The position numbers and the translations under genes are program-made. Positions 16,231-25,108 of a DNA stretch of 64,000 nt are shown one piece after another; position 1 is the first letter of the stretch; the number at the start of each line of letters is the position of its first letter. The stretch comes from DATDFB01 sp035276475. GTDB taxonomy: Bacteria; Acidobacteriota; Thermoanaerobaculia; Gp7-AA8. The stretch lies in assembly GCA_035276475.1 (NCBI GenBank), contig DATELQ010000071.1:13359-77358 (forward strand), written 5' to 3'. The notes under the pieces are model-generated. The model had not been told where the DNA came from. It did no database searches and saw only the letters and a list, made by a program, of their open reading frames with translations.

Positions 16231-18861
16231 ATGCGAAGGCCCCTCGCGTTCCTGTTTCTCCTCCTGAGCACGCCGCTGATCGCGCAGACCACGACGATCC
16301 GCGGCCGCGTCACGCTGCCTGACGGCTCCGCGCTGCCGGGCGTGACGGTTTCCGCCGAGGGCACCTCGGCGACGTCGATCACGGACGCCGACGGGCGATA
16401 CGCGCTCGCCGTCCCCGCGAGCGGCGCGGTGAAAGTCCACGCCGCGCTGCAAGGCTTTCAGACCAGGAGCGCCACGGTCGATGCGCGCGGCGCCGACGCC
16501 ACGCAGGACTTCGTGCTGCACGTCTCGTTCGGGCAGGAGATCACCGTCGGCTCGCGCGCCGTCAACGCCGAGGCGGAGAAGGCCGTGCCCGTCGACATCA
16601 TCCCGCGCGAGCAGATCGAGACCGCGCCGTCGTCCGAGACCGCGCAGATCATCGAAAAGGTCGCGCCGTCGCTCAACTTCCCGCGGCCCTCGGTCGCGGA
16701 CGGCACCGACTCCGTTCGCCCGGCCACGCTCCGCGGCCTCGGTCCCGATCAGGTGCTGGTCATGCTCAACGGCAAGCGGGTGCACGCCAGCGCGCTCGTC
16801 AACGTCAACAACACCGTCGGCCGCGGCTCGGCCGGCGCGGACCTCAATACCATTCCGGCCGCGGCGATCGACAGCGTCGAGATCCTCCGCGACGGCGCCG
16901 CCGCGCAGTACGGCTCCGACGCCATCGCCGGGGTGCTCAATCTCGTCCTCAAGTCCGATGCGCAGCCGCTGAAGATCGAGACGAAGGGCGGCGCGACCAC
17001 GCACGCCGACGGCCAGATGATCGACACGAATCTCAGCGGCGGCTGGAAGGTCGGCCGCGGCGCGCTCTTCGGCGTCTTCGAGTACCGCAGCCGCGCGGAG
17101 ACGAACCGCGCGCTCATCGATCCGCGCGATCAGGTGAAGGGGGGCGACGCCGGCAACAACGCCGTCCCGCAGCCGAACACGCACTGGGGCGACGCGTCCG
17201 AGCGCGACACCATGGCCCTCGCCAATCTCAACCTTCCGCTCACCGGCGACGGGCGGCAGGTCTTCTACGCCTTCACCACATGGGACCTCCGCCACGGCTC
17301 GCACGGCGGCAATTACCGCCGCGCTATGGACCTCACCAACTGGCCGCAGATTTATCCGCTGGGGTTTCTTCCTCTGATCGAGCCGCGCATCGTTGACAAC
17401 GCCGTACATACCGGCGTGCGCGGCGAGCTGGCGACGTGGTTCTACGACGTCAGCGCCGGCTGGGGCCGCAACAAGTTCGATTTTTACGTCACCAATTCGC
17501 TCAACGTCTCGCTCGGTCCGAGCATCCCGCCGAACCAGACGTCGTTCTACGCCGGCTCGCTCGGCGACCGGCAGACCTCCGTCAATGTCGACCTCTCCAA
17601 ACCATTCAACCTTGGCATGGCCGGTCCGGTGAACGTCGCCGCCGGCGTCGAGTACCGGCGCGAGGGCTACTCCATCACCGCGGGCGAACCGGCGTCGTAC
17701 GTCAACGGCGGCTCGCCGAATCAGGGCGGCGGCCCCGGCGCGGCCGGCTCGCAGGTCTTTCCCGGATTCCGTCCCGACAACGCCGTCAACGTCACGCGCG
17801 ACAACAAGTCCTTCTACATCGATACGGAGGGCGACGTCCTGCCGCAGCTGCGCCTCGGCATCGCCGGCCGATACGAGAACTACAGCGACTTCGGCGACAC
17901 CACGAACGGCAAGCTGACGCTGCGCTACACGCCGGTCAAGCCGTTCATCGTCCGGGCCGCGGCCAGCACCGGCTTCCGCGCGCCGTCGCTCGGGCAGTCG
18001 TATTTCTCCGCCGTGAGCACGAACTTCCTGCGCGACGCGGCCGGCAACGTGGTGCCGTTCCAGGTCTGGACCGCGCCGGTGAATAGCCCGATCGCGCGGG
18101 CGCTCGGCTCCGAGCCGCTGCGTCCGGAGAAATCGCGCAACTACAGCGCCGGCGTCGTCTGGCAGCCGGCCGCGAACCTGGAGATGACGGCGGACGTCTT
18201 CCGCATCGACATCAAGGAGCGCATCGTCCTCTCGGGCAATTTCACGGGAGCGCAGGTGGCGCCGCTCCTCGCTCCGTTCGGCGCCAACAGCGCCCGCTTC
18301 TTCACCAATGCCATCGACACGCACACGAAGGGCGTCGACCTGGTGGTGAATCATCAGCGGCCGTTCCTGGCCGGACGCATCGATCTGTCGGGCGCGTACA
18401 GCAACAACCGGACGAAGATCACCAGGCTCGCGCCGACTCCGGAGCAGCTCAAGGGTCTCGGCGAAACGCTCTTCGATCACCTGCAGACGCGGACCGTGAC
18501 CTGCGGCCAGCCGCGCGACAACGCCCGCCTCATGCAGAGCTACAACCAGAACGCATGGAACGTGACGGCGCGGCAGAGCCGCTACGGCGAGTACTGCAGC
18601 ATCAACAACGCCGTGAAGGACGACCAGACCTACCCCCCCGCATGGGTGTCCGACCTGGAGGTGTCGTACAAGTGGAACCGCTACACGTTCGCCGTCGGCG
18701 CGGAGAACCTGTTCGATGCCTTCCCCGGACAAAACCTCGGCGCCGGCACGCCCAACGCCTCCGAGCAGGTCGGCAGCGCAGGCGTATTCGTCTATCCGCG
18801 CAACGCGCCGTTCGGCTTCAATGGGAGGTTCGTGTATACGAGGTTGGCGTACGTGTTTTAG
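16231..18861 (+). CDS. TonB-dependent outer-membrane receptor with carboxypeptidase-regulatory N-terminus
   Basis: A protein of 876 residues. Signal peptide (about 1-19, ending LIAQ), a carboxypeptidase-regulatory-like Ig domain (TTIRGRVTLPDGSALPGVTVSAEGT to FVLHVS), the plug (SETAQIIEKVAPSLNF, VRPATLRGLGPDQVLVML, VEILRDGAAAQYGSDAIAGV) and a C-terminal beta-barrel ending with aromatic residues (YTRLAYVF). It should import a ligand with TonB energy. GGAG lies eight bases before the ATG. The stop is in a 4-base convergent overlap with the M64 peptidase gene. Substrate unknown; no TonB or transporter genes are adjacent. Confidence 0.93.
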   Translation: MRRPLAFLFLLLSTPLIAQTTTIRGRVTLPDGSALPGVTVSAEGTSATSITDADGRYALAVPASGAVKVHAALQGFQTRSATVDARGADATQDFVLHVSFGQEITVGSRAVNAEAEKAVPVDIIPREQIETAPSSETAQIIEKVAPSLNFPRPSVADGTDSVRPATLRGLGPDQVLVMLNGKRVHASALVNVNNTVGRGSAGADLNTIPAAAIDSVEILRDGAAAQYGSDAIAGVLNLVLKSDAQPLKIETKGGATTHADGQMIDTNLSGGWKVGRGALFGVFEYRSRAETNRALIDPRDQVKGGDAGNNAVPQPNTHWGDASERDTMALANLNLPLTGDGRQVFYAFTTWDLRHGSHGGNYRRAMDLTNWPQIYPLGFLPLIEPRIVDNAVHTGVRGELATWFYDVSAGWGRNKFDFYVTNSLNVSLGPSIPPNQTSFYAGSLGDRQTSVNVDLSKPFNLGMAGPVNVAAGVEYRREGYSITAGEPASYVNGGSPNQGGGPGAAGSQVFPGFRPDNAVNVTRDNKSFYIDTEGDVLPQLRLGIAGRYENYSDFGDTTNGKLTLRYTPVKPFIVRAAASTGFRAPSLGQSYFSAVSTNFLRDAAGNVVPFQVWTAPVNSPIARALGSEPLRPEKSRNYSAGVVWQPAANLEMTADVFRIDIKERIVLSGNFTGAQVAPLLAPFGANSARFFTNAIDTHTKGVDLVVNHQRPFLAGRIDLSGAYSNNRTKITRLAPTPEQLKGLGETLFDHLQTRTVTCGQPRDNARLMQSYNQNAWNVTARQSRYGEYCSINNAVKDDQTYPPAWVSDLEVSYKWNRYTFAVGAENLFDAFPGQNLGAGTPNASEQVGSAGVFVYPRNAPFGFNGRFVYTRLAYVF

Positions 18862-20264
18862 CGTGAATACTCGTCGATGATCCGTTCAATGGCTTTCCGG
18901 CACACGCGGCAGAATCCGACCTCGTCGCGCGTGAACATGATGCAGTCCACCTCGGGGCGGTAGAGCCCGCGGGGCTCGTACGCCGCCCCCTCGAACGCGC
19001 CGACCTTGCCGGCGTACTTTTGTGAGCCGAGGAACTTCGTCTCCCACTCGCGCTCGGCGGTGAAGAGCGCGTCCATCTGCGACTCCGGCGCGTTCGTCTC
19101 GCGCAGGCGGCGGCGCTCCTTCTGCACCTCGCGGCTGTGCTTTTCGAACTCCTCTTTGTCCCACGGCGTCGGCAGCGGCGTGTCCTTGTCCGTCGTCCAC
19201 TTCGGATGCGCGCCGTCGGCCGTCACGTTCGGCTCCCACGGCTCCGGGTGCTCCGTCCCGCCGGTCGTCTCGTACGACACCGGCGACGTGTAGTACTCGT
19301 CCGCGAGCGCGGCGAAGTGGTGCCCGAACTCGTGCACGAACACGTACTCCGCGAACGCCGAGTCGACGCACGCCGTGGCCTGATCGTTGAAGATCCCGCC
19401 GCCGCCGTACTGCTTCTCGTTCACCAGGATCTCCAGAAAGTCGTACGGCGCCGACGAGGCCACGTCGCGCATCCGCTCGTCGTCGAGCGTCAGCACGTAG
19501 CGCTCGGAATCGAAGATGTTGTACTGCACGCCGGTGAGCGTGCGGCGGTTGTCCTGCGTGCGCGGGCGGTGCACGCCGCTCGTCGCCTCGACGAGGTCGA
19601 GCGCGCGCACGTTGAAGTCCTTCTTGCGGCTCTTGAACGGCTCGGTGGCGAAGAGCTTCCCGACCATGCGCTCCACGTCCTTGTGGAACTTCGGCAGCTC
19701 CGCCTCCGTGTATCCCTCGCCGATGACGAGGATGTCGACCTTGTCGGCGGGCGCGCCGTTGTCGAGGAAGCTCCAGACTTTGCCCGCCGCCTTGCGATCC
19801 GACGGATTGACGAAGCGCGACGACGGATCGATGAGCGTCGACCAGATCTGCTGGAACGCGCCGCTCTTGTCGCGGCGCTTGATCACGAGCTGCACCGGCT
19901 TCTTCGGCCACGGGAAGCGCACCGACTCGCTGAGCGTGCCGGCGTGCTCCTTCGCCTCGTCCGTCGTCACCCACTCGCCGAACACCGAGGCGAAGCCGCG
20001 CGAGTAAATCGCCTGGTTCGTGCCGCGGTCGACCACTTCGAAGAAGTAATTGCCGAGGTTCAGCGTGTCGATGAGATGCGTGCGGCTGCCCGGCCACGGG
20101 CCGTCGGAGACGATCGAATTGAGCGCAATCACCTCGTCGCCGTGGTTGCCGGTGTGGAAGTAGTTCACGCGCATCGTCTTGTCGAGGAAGAGCTCGTCGA
20201 AGGACGCGGCGGAGGCGGCGGTCGCAAAAAGGAAAACGATGAGAGCGAAGAGCGGCTTGCGCAT
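18858..20264 (-). CDS. Secreted M64-family zinc metallopeptidase
   Basis: A protein of 468 residues with a signal peptide (FALIVFLFATAASAA). The zinc motif HEFGHHFAALADEYY (about residues 307-321) has the HExxH plus downstream Asp typical of M64 (IgA peptidase family). DILVIGEGYTEAELPKFHKDVE and the late Cys pair FCRVCRKAIERI are also family features. Expected to be a secreted endopeptidase; the name does not imply IgA as substrate. Start at 20264 chosen for the signal peptide. The divergent VWFA-related gene starts only 25 bases away. Confidence 0.9.
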   Translation of the reverse strand: MRKPLFALIVFLFATAASAASFDELFLDKTMRVNYFHTGNHGDEVIALNSIVSDGPWPGSRTHLIDTLNLGNYFFEVVDRGTNQAIYSRGFASVFGEWVTTDEAKEHAGTLSESVRFPWPKKPVQLVIKRRDKSGAFQQIWSTLIDPSSRFVNPSDRKAAGKVWSFLDNGAPADKVDILVIGEGYTEAELPKFHKDVERMVGKLFATEPFKSRKKDFNVRALDLVEATSGVHRPRTQDNRRTLTGVQYNIFDSERYVLTLDDERMRDVASSAPYDFLEILVNEKQYGGGGIFNDQATACVDSAFAEYVFVHEFGHHFAALADEYYTSPVSYETTGGTEHPEPWEPNVTADGAHPKWTTDKDTPLPTPWDKEEFEKHSREVQKERRRLRETNAPESQMDALFTAEREWETKFLGSQKYAGKVGAFEGAAYEPRGLYRPEVDCIMFTRDEVGFCRVCRKAIERIIDEYSR

Positions 20265-20288
20265 GACCGCGAAGTTTAAACTGCGCCC

Positions 20289-21293
20289 ATGCTCGCCGCC
20301 CTGCTGTTCGCCCTGCAGCAACCGCAGATGCAGGAACAAATCACCGTCGAGCGCGTGATCGTCGACGCGCGCGTCACCGACGCCGAGGGGAATCCGATCA
20401 CCGGCTTGAAGCCGTCGGACTTCAAGGTGAAGATCGATGGGAAGACGGCCAAGGTCGAAGCGGCCGACTGGATCGCCGACACCGCCGCGCAGCGCGAGAT
20501 CGACGAGACGATGGCCGAGGCGCCCGCGCCGGCGACTGCTCCCGAGCCGCAGCGCGGCCGCCTCCTCGTCTTCCTCTACCAGACCGACTTCGCCCGCAAC
20601 TCCGTGCGCGTGCGCGGGCAGATGAAGCTCCTGTCGATGAACGAGGAGTGGCTCGACTGGCTCGAGCCCGAAGACCGCGTGGCGGTGCTGTCGTTCGACT
20701 CGCACCTGAAGTTCCGCCTCGACTTCACGAACCGCAAGTCCGACATCGCCAACGCCATGGAGGAGGCGCTCTACATCAGCGATCCGCCGTGGCCGCAGAA
20801 GGTGCCGCTGCCGTCGCTCGGCTCGCGCTTGAAACCCGAGGTGCTCAAGGACATCGCCTCGCCGGAGCGCGCGCTCATCGAGATCGGCAATGCACTCCTC
20901 AACATCCCTGGCCCCAAGTCGCTGATCCTCTTCGGCTGGGGCCTCGGGCGTTTCAGCCGCGAAGGCGTGCACATGGCGCCGAACTATTGGATCGCGCGCC
21001 AGGCGCTGGAGATGGCGCGCGTGAGCGTCTTCTCGATCGACTTCACCGAGGCGGACTTTCACTCGCTCGCGGCCGGACTGGAGAAGGTCGCCGGCGACAC
21101 CGGCGGCTTCTACGCCAGCACGCACAACTTCCCGCACCTCGCGCTCAAGCGCTTGAAGCGGACGCTCGCCGGGCACTACGAGCTCGAAGTGCGCAAGCCG
21201 GAGACGAAGACGCGCGGCACGCATGTGATCGAAGTCGACGTGGCGAAGCGCGGCGCGTACGTGCTCGCGCGGTCGACGTACGTCGACAAGTGA
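20289..21293 (+). CDS. VWFA-related secreted protein (Acidobacterial type)
   Basis: A protein of 334 residues with a short hydrophobic start and the pattern typical of the VWFA-related family abundant in Acidobacteria: VDARVTDAEGNPITGLKPSDFKVKIDGK, followed by a von Willebrand A-like fold (LLVFLYQTDFAR, LEPEDRVAVLSFDSHLKFRLDFT, ALLNIPGPKSLILFGWG) and a C-terminal beta region (HYELEVRKPETKTRGTHVIEVDV). The metal site is degenerate, since DxSxS is not evident. Likely periplasmic or surface exposed; function unknown. It is divergent from the M64 gene and may share its control region. Confidence 0.82.
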   Translation: MLAALLFALQQPQMQEQITVERVIVDARVTDAEGNPITGLKPSDFKVKIDGKTAKVEAADWIADTAAQREIDETMAEAPAPATAPEPQRGRLLVFLYQTDFARNSVRVRGQMKLLSMNEEWLDWLEPEDRVAVLSFDSHLKFRLDFTNRKSDIANAMEEALYISDPPWPQKVPLPSLGSRLKPEVLKDIASPERALIEIGNALLNIPGPKSLILFGWGLGRFSREGVHMAPNYWIARQALEMARVSVFSIDFTEADFHSLAAGLEKVAGDTGGFYASTHNFPHLALKRLKRTLAGHYELEVRKPETKTRGTHVIEVDVAKRGAYVLARSTYVDK

Positions 21294-21316
21294 TGCGCGC
21301 GCTTCTTGCACTTGAA

Positions 21317-21393
21317 GGGGGTCAGGTATTGACTGCGCTGCCAAAGCGCTGCGACTCGGAATGCTCTCGCCGCGCAGTCAAGACCTGACCCCC
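21317..21393. repeat. REP-like inverted repeat
   Basis: Left arm 21317-21338 (GGGGGTCAGGTATTGACTGC) and right arm 21372-21393 are inverted copies of 22 bases with one mismatch, separated by 33 bases. GGGTCAGGTCTTGA-type palindromes are frequent dispersed repeats associated with REP-type transposases. It lies between the VWFA-related gene and the small basic protein and may also act as a transcript end. Confidence 0.8.
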
Positions 21394-21413
21394 GAGCGAG
21401 AAGGAGAAAACGC

Positions 21414-21686
21414 ATGGCATCGAAGTATGGGAAGAAAGCACAGGACAAGGTCGAGAAGGCGATGCACGAGCGCAAGCACGGCACGCTGAAGAGCGGCAAG
21501 TCGGGCAAGAAGGTGACGAGCCGCAAGCAGGCCATCGCCATTGGATTGTCCGAGGCGCGGGCGGAGGGCGGCAAGGTGCCGTCGAAGAAGTCGTCGAAGT
21601 CGCGGAAGTCGAGCAAGTCATCGAAATCGCGGAAGTCCTCGAAGTCGTCGAAATCGAGCAAGTCGTCGAAGTCGAAGAAGAAGTGA
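21414..21686 (+). CDS. Small lysine/serine-rich basic protein (DUF6496-like)
   Basis: A protein of 90 residues. The N-terminal part (MASKYGKKAQDKVEKAMHER, GTLKSGKSGKKVTSRKQAIA, GLSEAR) matches a widespread small basic family (DUF6496). The C-terminal third is a low-complexity tail of KSSKS/RKSS repeats, histone H1-like, encoded by short tandem repeats from about 21586 to 21680. GGAG precedes the ATG. Probably nucleic-acid binding. The tail length is likely to vary between strains by repeat slippage. Confidence 0.82.
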   Translation: MASKYGKKAQDKVEKAMHERKHGTLKSGKSGKKVTSRKQAIAIGLSEARAEGGKVPSKKSSKSRKSSKSSKSRKSSKSSKSSKSSKSKKK

Positions 21687-21722
21687 CCTTCGTCGTGACG
21701 GCGCTGCTGTAGCATTGCCGCG

Positions 21723-22364
21723 ATGTCGCGGACGAACGCCGCACTCCTCGTCCTCTTCTTCGCGGTGCTCGTCTGGTCGGCGGTGCGGCCGCACGACTAC
21801 TTCACCTGGTGGATGGAAGTCTTCCCCGCGCTCGTCGGCATCGCCTTGATCGCCGCGACGCACCGCCGCTTCCCGCTCACGCCGCTGCTCCTGACGCTGC
21901 TCACGCTGCACGCCATCATCCTCATGGTCGGCGGGCACTACACGTACGCCGAGGTGCCGCTCGGATTCTGGATGAAGCGCGCCTTCCACCTCGGGCGCAA
22001 CGACTACGACCGCATCGGCCACTTCGCCCAGGGCTTCGTCCCCGCCATCATCGCGCGCGAGCTCTTCCTCCGCCGCAACGTCGTGCGCAGCCGCGGCTGG
22101 CTCTACACCATTATCGTCCTCGTCTGCCTCGGCATCAGCGCCGCCTACGAATTGCTCGAGTGGCAGACCGCAATCGCTACCGGCGCGCGCTCCGACGCCT
22201 TCCTCGGCACGCAGGGCGATCCGTGGGACACGCAGGAGGACATGGCTACGGCGCTGATGGGGGCGCTGGCGGCGCCGCTGCTCCTCGGCCGCTGGCACGA
22301 CCGGCAGCTCGCACGCCTCGAAAGTCAGTCAGCGCCCACAGCGCAATCAGCAGCACTCCCATGA
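21723..22364 (+). CDS. YjdF/DUF2238-family membrane protein
   Basis: A protein of 213 residues with about six membrane segments and the family motifs VGGHYTYAEVPLGFWMK, NDYDRIGHFAQGFVPAIIARE, AYELLEWQTA and FLGTQGDPWDTQEDM. Acidic and His residues cluster at the membrane surface. Function is unknown for the family. The 3' end overlaps the convergent gene that follows by 119 bases. Confidence 0.88.
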   Translation: MSRTNAALLVLFFAVLVWSAVRPHDYFTWWMEVFPALVGIALIAATHRRFPLTPLLLTLLTLHAIILMVGGHYTYAEVPLGFWMKRAFHLGRNDYDRIGHFAQGFVPAIIARELFLRRNVVRSRGWLYTIIVLVCLGISAAYELLEWQTAIATGARSDAFLGTQGDPWDTQEDMATALMGALAAPLLLGRWHDRQLARLESQSAPTAQSAALP

Positions 22365-22650
22365 AGAGGTAGAAGTTGCGCGAGAGCACGCCGCGCGCGA
22401 AGCCGGCGATCCATGGCAATACGACCATCACGATGGCGAGCGTGAGCTCGACGATGCCGTGGCTGACGAAGCCGATGAGGCGGAACTGCGTGAGCAGCGC
22501 CAGCACGACGATGAGCGCCGCGAAGATGTAGCACCACGTGGCCTGCCGTCCGGCGAAGCCGACGAAGCGCGGCGCGATGGCGATGAGGATGGCGAACGCG
22601 AAGTCGAGGATGGCGTGGGAGACGTAGCCGATCGATCGATGCATGGTCAT
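22246..22650 (-). CDS. Small four-helix membrane protein (SPW-repeat-like)
   Basis: A protein of 134 residues with four membrane helices in two similar halves (SIGYVSHAILDFAFAILIAI and LIGFVSHGIVELTLAIVMVV, each followed by a second helix), an internal duplication. The Gly/Ala/Pro-rich C-terminal tail is read from the region antisense to the DUF2238 gene. The start overlaps the stop of the MBL-fold gene by ATGA, so they are co-transcribed. Function unknown. Confidence 0.75.
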   Translation of the reverse strand: MTMHRSIGYVSHAILDFAFAILIAIAPRFVGFAGRQATWCYIFAALIVVLALLTQFRLIGFVSHGIVELTLAIVMVVLPWIAGFARGVLSRNFYLFMGVLLIALWALTDFRGVRAAGRASGRGAAAPPAPPSAP

Positions 22651-23669
22651 GACACGTCCGCTCCTTCTCCATGGTCGAGGATGACGAAGTTCGCGTCGCC
22701 CATCGCCGCGCGCAGCTCCTCGACCGGTTCGTTCTCGCCATCATCGCCGAGGGCGAACGTCCCGTAGTGAACGGGGATCGACGTGCGCACGCCCAACGCG
22801 CGATGCGCGCCGACCGCCTGCGCCGGATCGATGTGCGCGGGCTGCATGAACCAGCGCGGCATGTACGAGCCGATCGGCAGGAGGGCCAGGCGGACGGGAT
22901 CGAAGCGCGCGCCGATGGCCTCGAAGTGCGCGCCCCAGCCGGTGTCGCCGGCGAAGTAGACGTGCCCCGACGGCCCGCTGACGACGAAGCCGCTCCAGAG
23001 GTTGCGATTGCGATCGGAGAGGCCGCGCGCAGAGAAGTGCCGCGCCGGAACGCACGTGACGACGAGCTCCCCCGCCGGCAAAGACTGCCACCAGTCGAGA
23101 TCGTGCGCGCCGTCAATGCCGTGCCGCGCCATGAGCCGCGCGTTGCCAAGCGCCGTGACGATGCGCGGCCGATGCCGCCGCTGCAATGCGCGCAATGTGG
23201 CCACGTCGAGATGGTCGTAGTGATTGTGGCTCACGAGCACGAGGTCGATCGGCGGCAGATCGCTGAAGCGGATCCCCGGCGGCCGATGCCGCTGCGGTCC
23301 GGCGAACGGCACCGGCGACACGCGCCGCGACCACACCGGATCGGTCAGCACGTTCACGCCATCCATCTGAATGAGCGTCGTGGAGTGATTGACGAACGTC
23401 AGCCGCAGCGCGCCGCCGTCGACGCGCGCGGGCGGCGGCGGTCCGCACGGCATCTCCCGATACGAAGGCCAGTATCCCGGCTTGCGCGAGAACCGCCAGC
23501 GCAGAAAGGCGAAGCCGCTCTGCCACCCCTCGTGCAGGTTGTGGAAGCGCTCGCCGTCGAAGTGATCGCTGCGCGGGCCGCGATAGTGCGGCGCGGCGAC
23601 GAGCGTGCGCTCCGCTGCCGCAGCGCCAACCGCGGCGGCCGCGATCGCGGCGGCGTTCCTTGCCCGCAT
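22647..23669 (-). CDS. MBL-fold metal-dependent hydrolase (NAPE-PLD/UlaG-like)
   Basis: A protein of 340 residues. The metallo-beta-lactamase motif SHNHYDHLD, followed by CVPARHFSARGLSDRN, GHVYFAGDTGWG and PVHYGTFALGDDGENEPVEE, places it with the NAPE-PLD-like phosphodiesterase branch; the strand LRLTFVNHSTTLIQMDGVNVLTDPVW is characteristic. The Ala-rich hydrophobic N-terminus may anchor it. Its ATG shares a base with the stop of the upstream amidohydrolase. Substrate unknown. Confidence 0.88.
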   Translation of the reverse strand: MRARNAAAIAAAAVGAAAAERTLVAAPHYRGPRSDHFDGERFHNLHEGWQSGFAFLRWRFSRKPGYWPSYREMPCGPPPPARVDGGALRLTFVNHSTTLIQMDGVNVLTDPVWSRRVSPVPFAGPQRHRPPGIRFSDLPPIDLVLVSHNHYDHLDVATLRALQRRHRPRIVTALGNARLMARHGIDGAHDLDWWQSLPAGELVVTCVPARHFSARGLSDRNRNLWSGFVVSGPSGHVYFAGDTGWGAHFEAIGARFDPVRLALLPIGSYMPRWFMQPAHIDPAQAVGAHRALGVRTSIPVHYGTFALGDDGENEPVEELRAAMGDANFVILDHGEGADVS

Positions 23670-25099
23670 CAGTTGCTCGCCGTCGGCAACCGCGGCGGCC
23701 CCTCCGGCACGTACGCCTTGTACGTCACGCCCGCGCTCGTCTTCGCGAATTCATCGCGCATCGCTTTCACGTTGCTCGGGTCGGCGAAGAGGTCGACCAT
23801 CGTCGCCGCCAGCGCCTTCGCCGCAAAGATCATTCCCTTGTGCCCGATCGACATGCCGCCGCAGGCGACGACCGACCAGCCGTGCCACGGCACGCCCGCC
23901 GCCGCGGTGACGACGGAGAGGTGGATCGTCGGGATGTTCCAGCTGATGTCCGCGACGTCGGTCGATCCCCCCTCGGCCGGTCCGGGATGGTCGTCGAATT
24001 CCTTGACCTTCGTGTTCAGTCCCTTCTCCTCGATCTTGTTCGCGCGCTGGATGGCCTTCGCGAACTCCTGCTCCTCCGCGGTGAACGACAGCGGCCCGAG
24101 CCACTCCAGGTTCGCCTGCGCCAGGCGCTCGCCGGTCATGTTGACGAGCATGTTCCAGTCGCCGCCGTTGACCGTGACCTTCGACTCGACGTCCGCCGAC
24201 ATGGCCGAGCCGGCGGCCATCTTGCGCAGGCGCACGAGCATCTCGTCGACGAGCTCGCGCTTCTCGTCGCGCATCCAGATCCAGACTTTGCCGTACTCCG
24301 GCACGACGTTCGGGACGTCGCCGCCCTTGACGATGGCGTAGTGCATGCGCGAGCTCGGGTGGATGTGCTCGCGCATCATGTTGACAGCGTGCGTGAAGAG
24401 CTCGAGGCCGTCGACGGCGCTGCGGCCGTTCCACGGATCGTACGCGGCGTGCGCGGCGCGGCCGAAGAACTCGACGGTGACGTCGACGATGGCCTGCGTC
24501 GACTTCGTGTCGGCGCGCGTCTCGTCGTCGGGATGCCAGGCCAGCATGACGTCGACGCCGTTCATGACGCCTTCGCGCAGCATGTAGATCTTCCCGCCGA
24601 CCGCTTCCTCCGCCGGCGTGCCGAAGAACTTCACGGTGCCGTGCAGCTTGCCGCTGGCAATCAGGTCCTTGACGGCCATCGCCGCGGCGAGGCTGCCGAC
24701 GCCGAAGAGGTTGTGCCCGCAGCCGTGCCCCGGCGCGCCGGTGTCGATCACGGCGCGCGCCGGCTCCGCTTTCTGCGAGAGTCCGGGCAGGGCGTCGTAC
24801 TCGCCCATGATGCCGATGACCGGCTTGCCGCTGCCGAATTCCGCGACGAACGCGGTCGGCATGCCTGCGACGCCGCGCGTGACTTTGAAGCCCTGCTTTT
24901 CCGCGTAGTCGGCGAGCGCCTTCGACGACTTCGTCTCCTGCAGCGCCGTCTCGGCGTAGCGCCAGACCTCGTCGCTCAGAGCGGCGAGCTGCGTGGCGTG
25001 CGCGTCGATCGTCGCGGCAGCGGTTTGTTTTTCGGCGAGGTGCGGCGGCGCGGCGGAGAGGCTCGCCGCGAGGAAGGAAAGGGCGAGGACGATTCGCAT
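23669..25099 (-). CDS. M20-family amidohydrolase, exported
   Basis: A protein of 476 residues with a signal peptide (LALSFLAASLSAAPP). Metal-binding segments GEYDALPG, GAPGHGCGHNLFG, FFGTPAEEAVGGKIYM and VMLAWHPDDET are those of the aminobenzoyl-glutamate/amidohydrolase branch of M20. EFFGRAAHAAYDPWNGRSA belongs to the dimerisation lid, and a late His (VPWHGWSVVA) completes the site. It should hydrolyse an N-acyl amino-acid bond in the periplasm. First gene of a three-gene reverse operon with the MBL-fold and four-helix membrane proteins. Confidence 0.9.
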   Translation of the reverse strand: MRIVLALSFLAASLSAAPPHLAEKQTAAATIDAHATQLAALSDEVWRYAETALQETKSSKALADYAEKQGFKVTRGVAGMPTAFVAEFGSGKPVIGIMGEYDALPGLSQKAEPARAVIDTGAPGHGCGHNLFGVGSLAAAMAVKDLIASGKLHGTVKFFGTPAEEAVGGKIYMLREGVMNGVDVMLAWHPDDETRADTKSTQAIVDVTVEFFGRAAHAAYDPWNGRSAVDGLELFTHAVNMMREHIHPSSRMHYAIVKGGDVPNVVPEYGKVWIWMRDEKRELVDEMLVRLRKMAAGSAMSADVESKVTVNGGDWNMLVNMTGERLAQANLEWLGPLSFTAEEQEFAKAIQRANKIEEKGLNTKVKEFDDHPGPAEGGSTDVADISWNIPTIHLSVVTAAAGVPWHGWSVVACGGMSIGHKGMIFAAKALAATMVDLFADPSNVKAMRDEFAKTSAGVTYKAYVPEGPPRLPTASN

Positions 25100-25108
25100 C
25101 CGGCGATC

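Noticed and set aside
16147..18732. Open reverse-strand frame of about 860 codons antisense to the TonB receptor
   Set aside because: Arg/Val/Asp-rich composition with no domain, an artefact of GC-rich third positions; the forward frame has a complete receptor architecture.
21176..21715. Asp/Phe-rich reverse-strand protein
   Set aside because: It is the complement of the Lys/Ser codons of the small basic protein; no start context.
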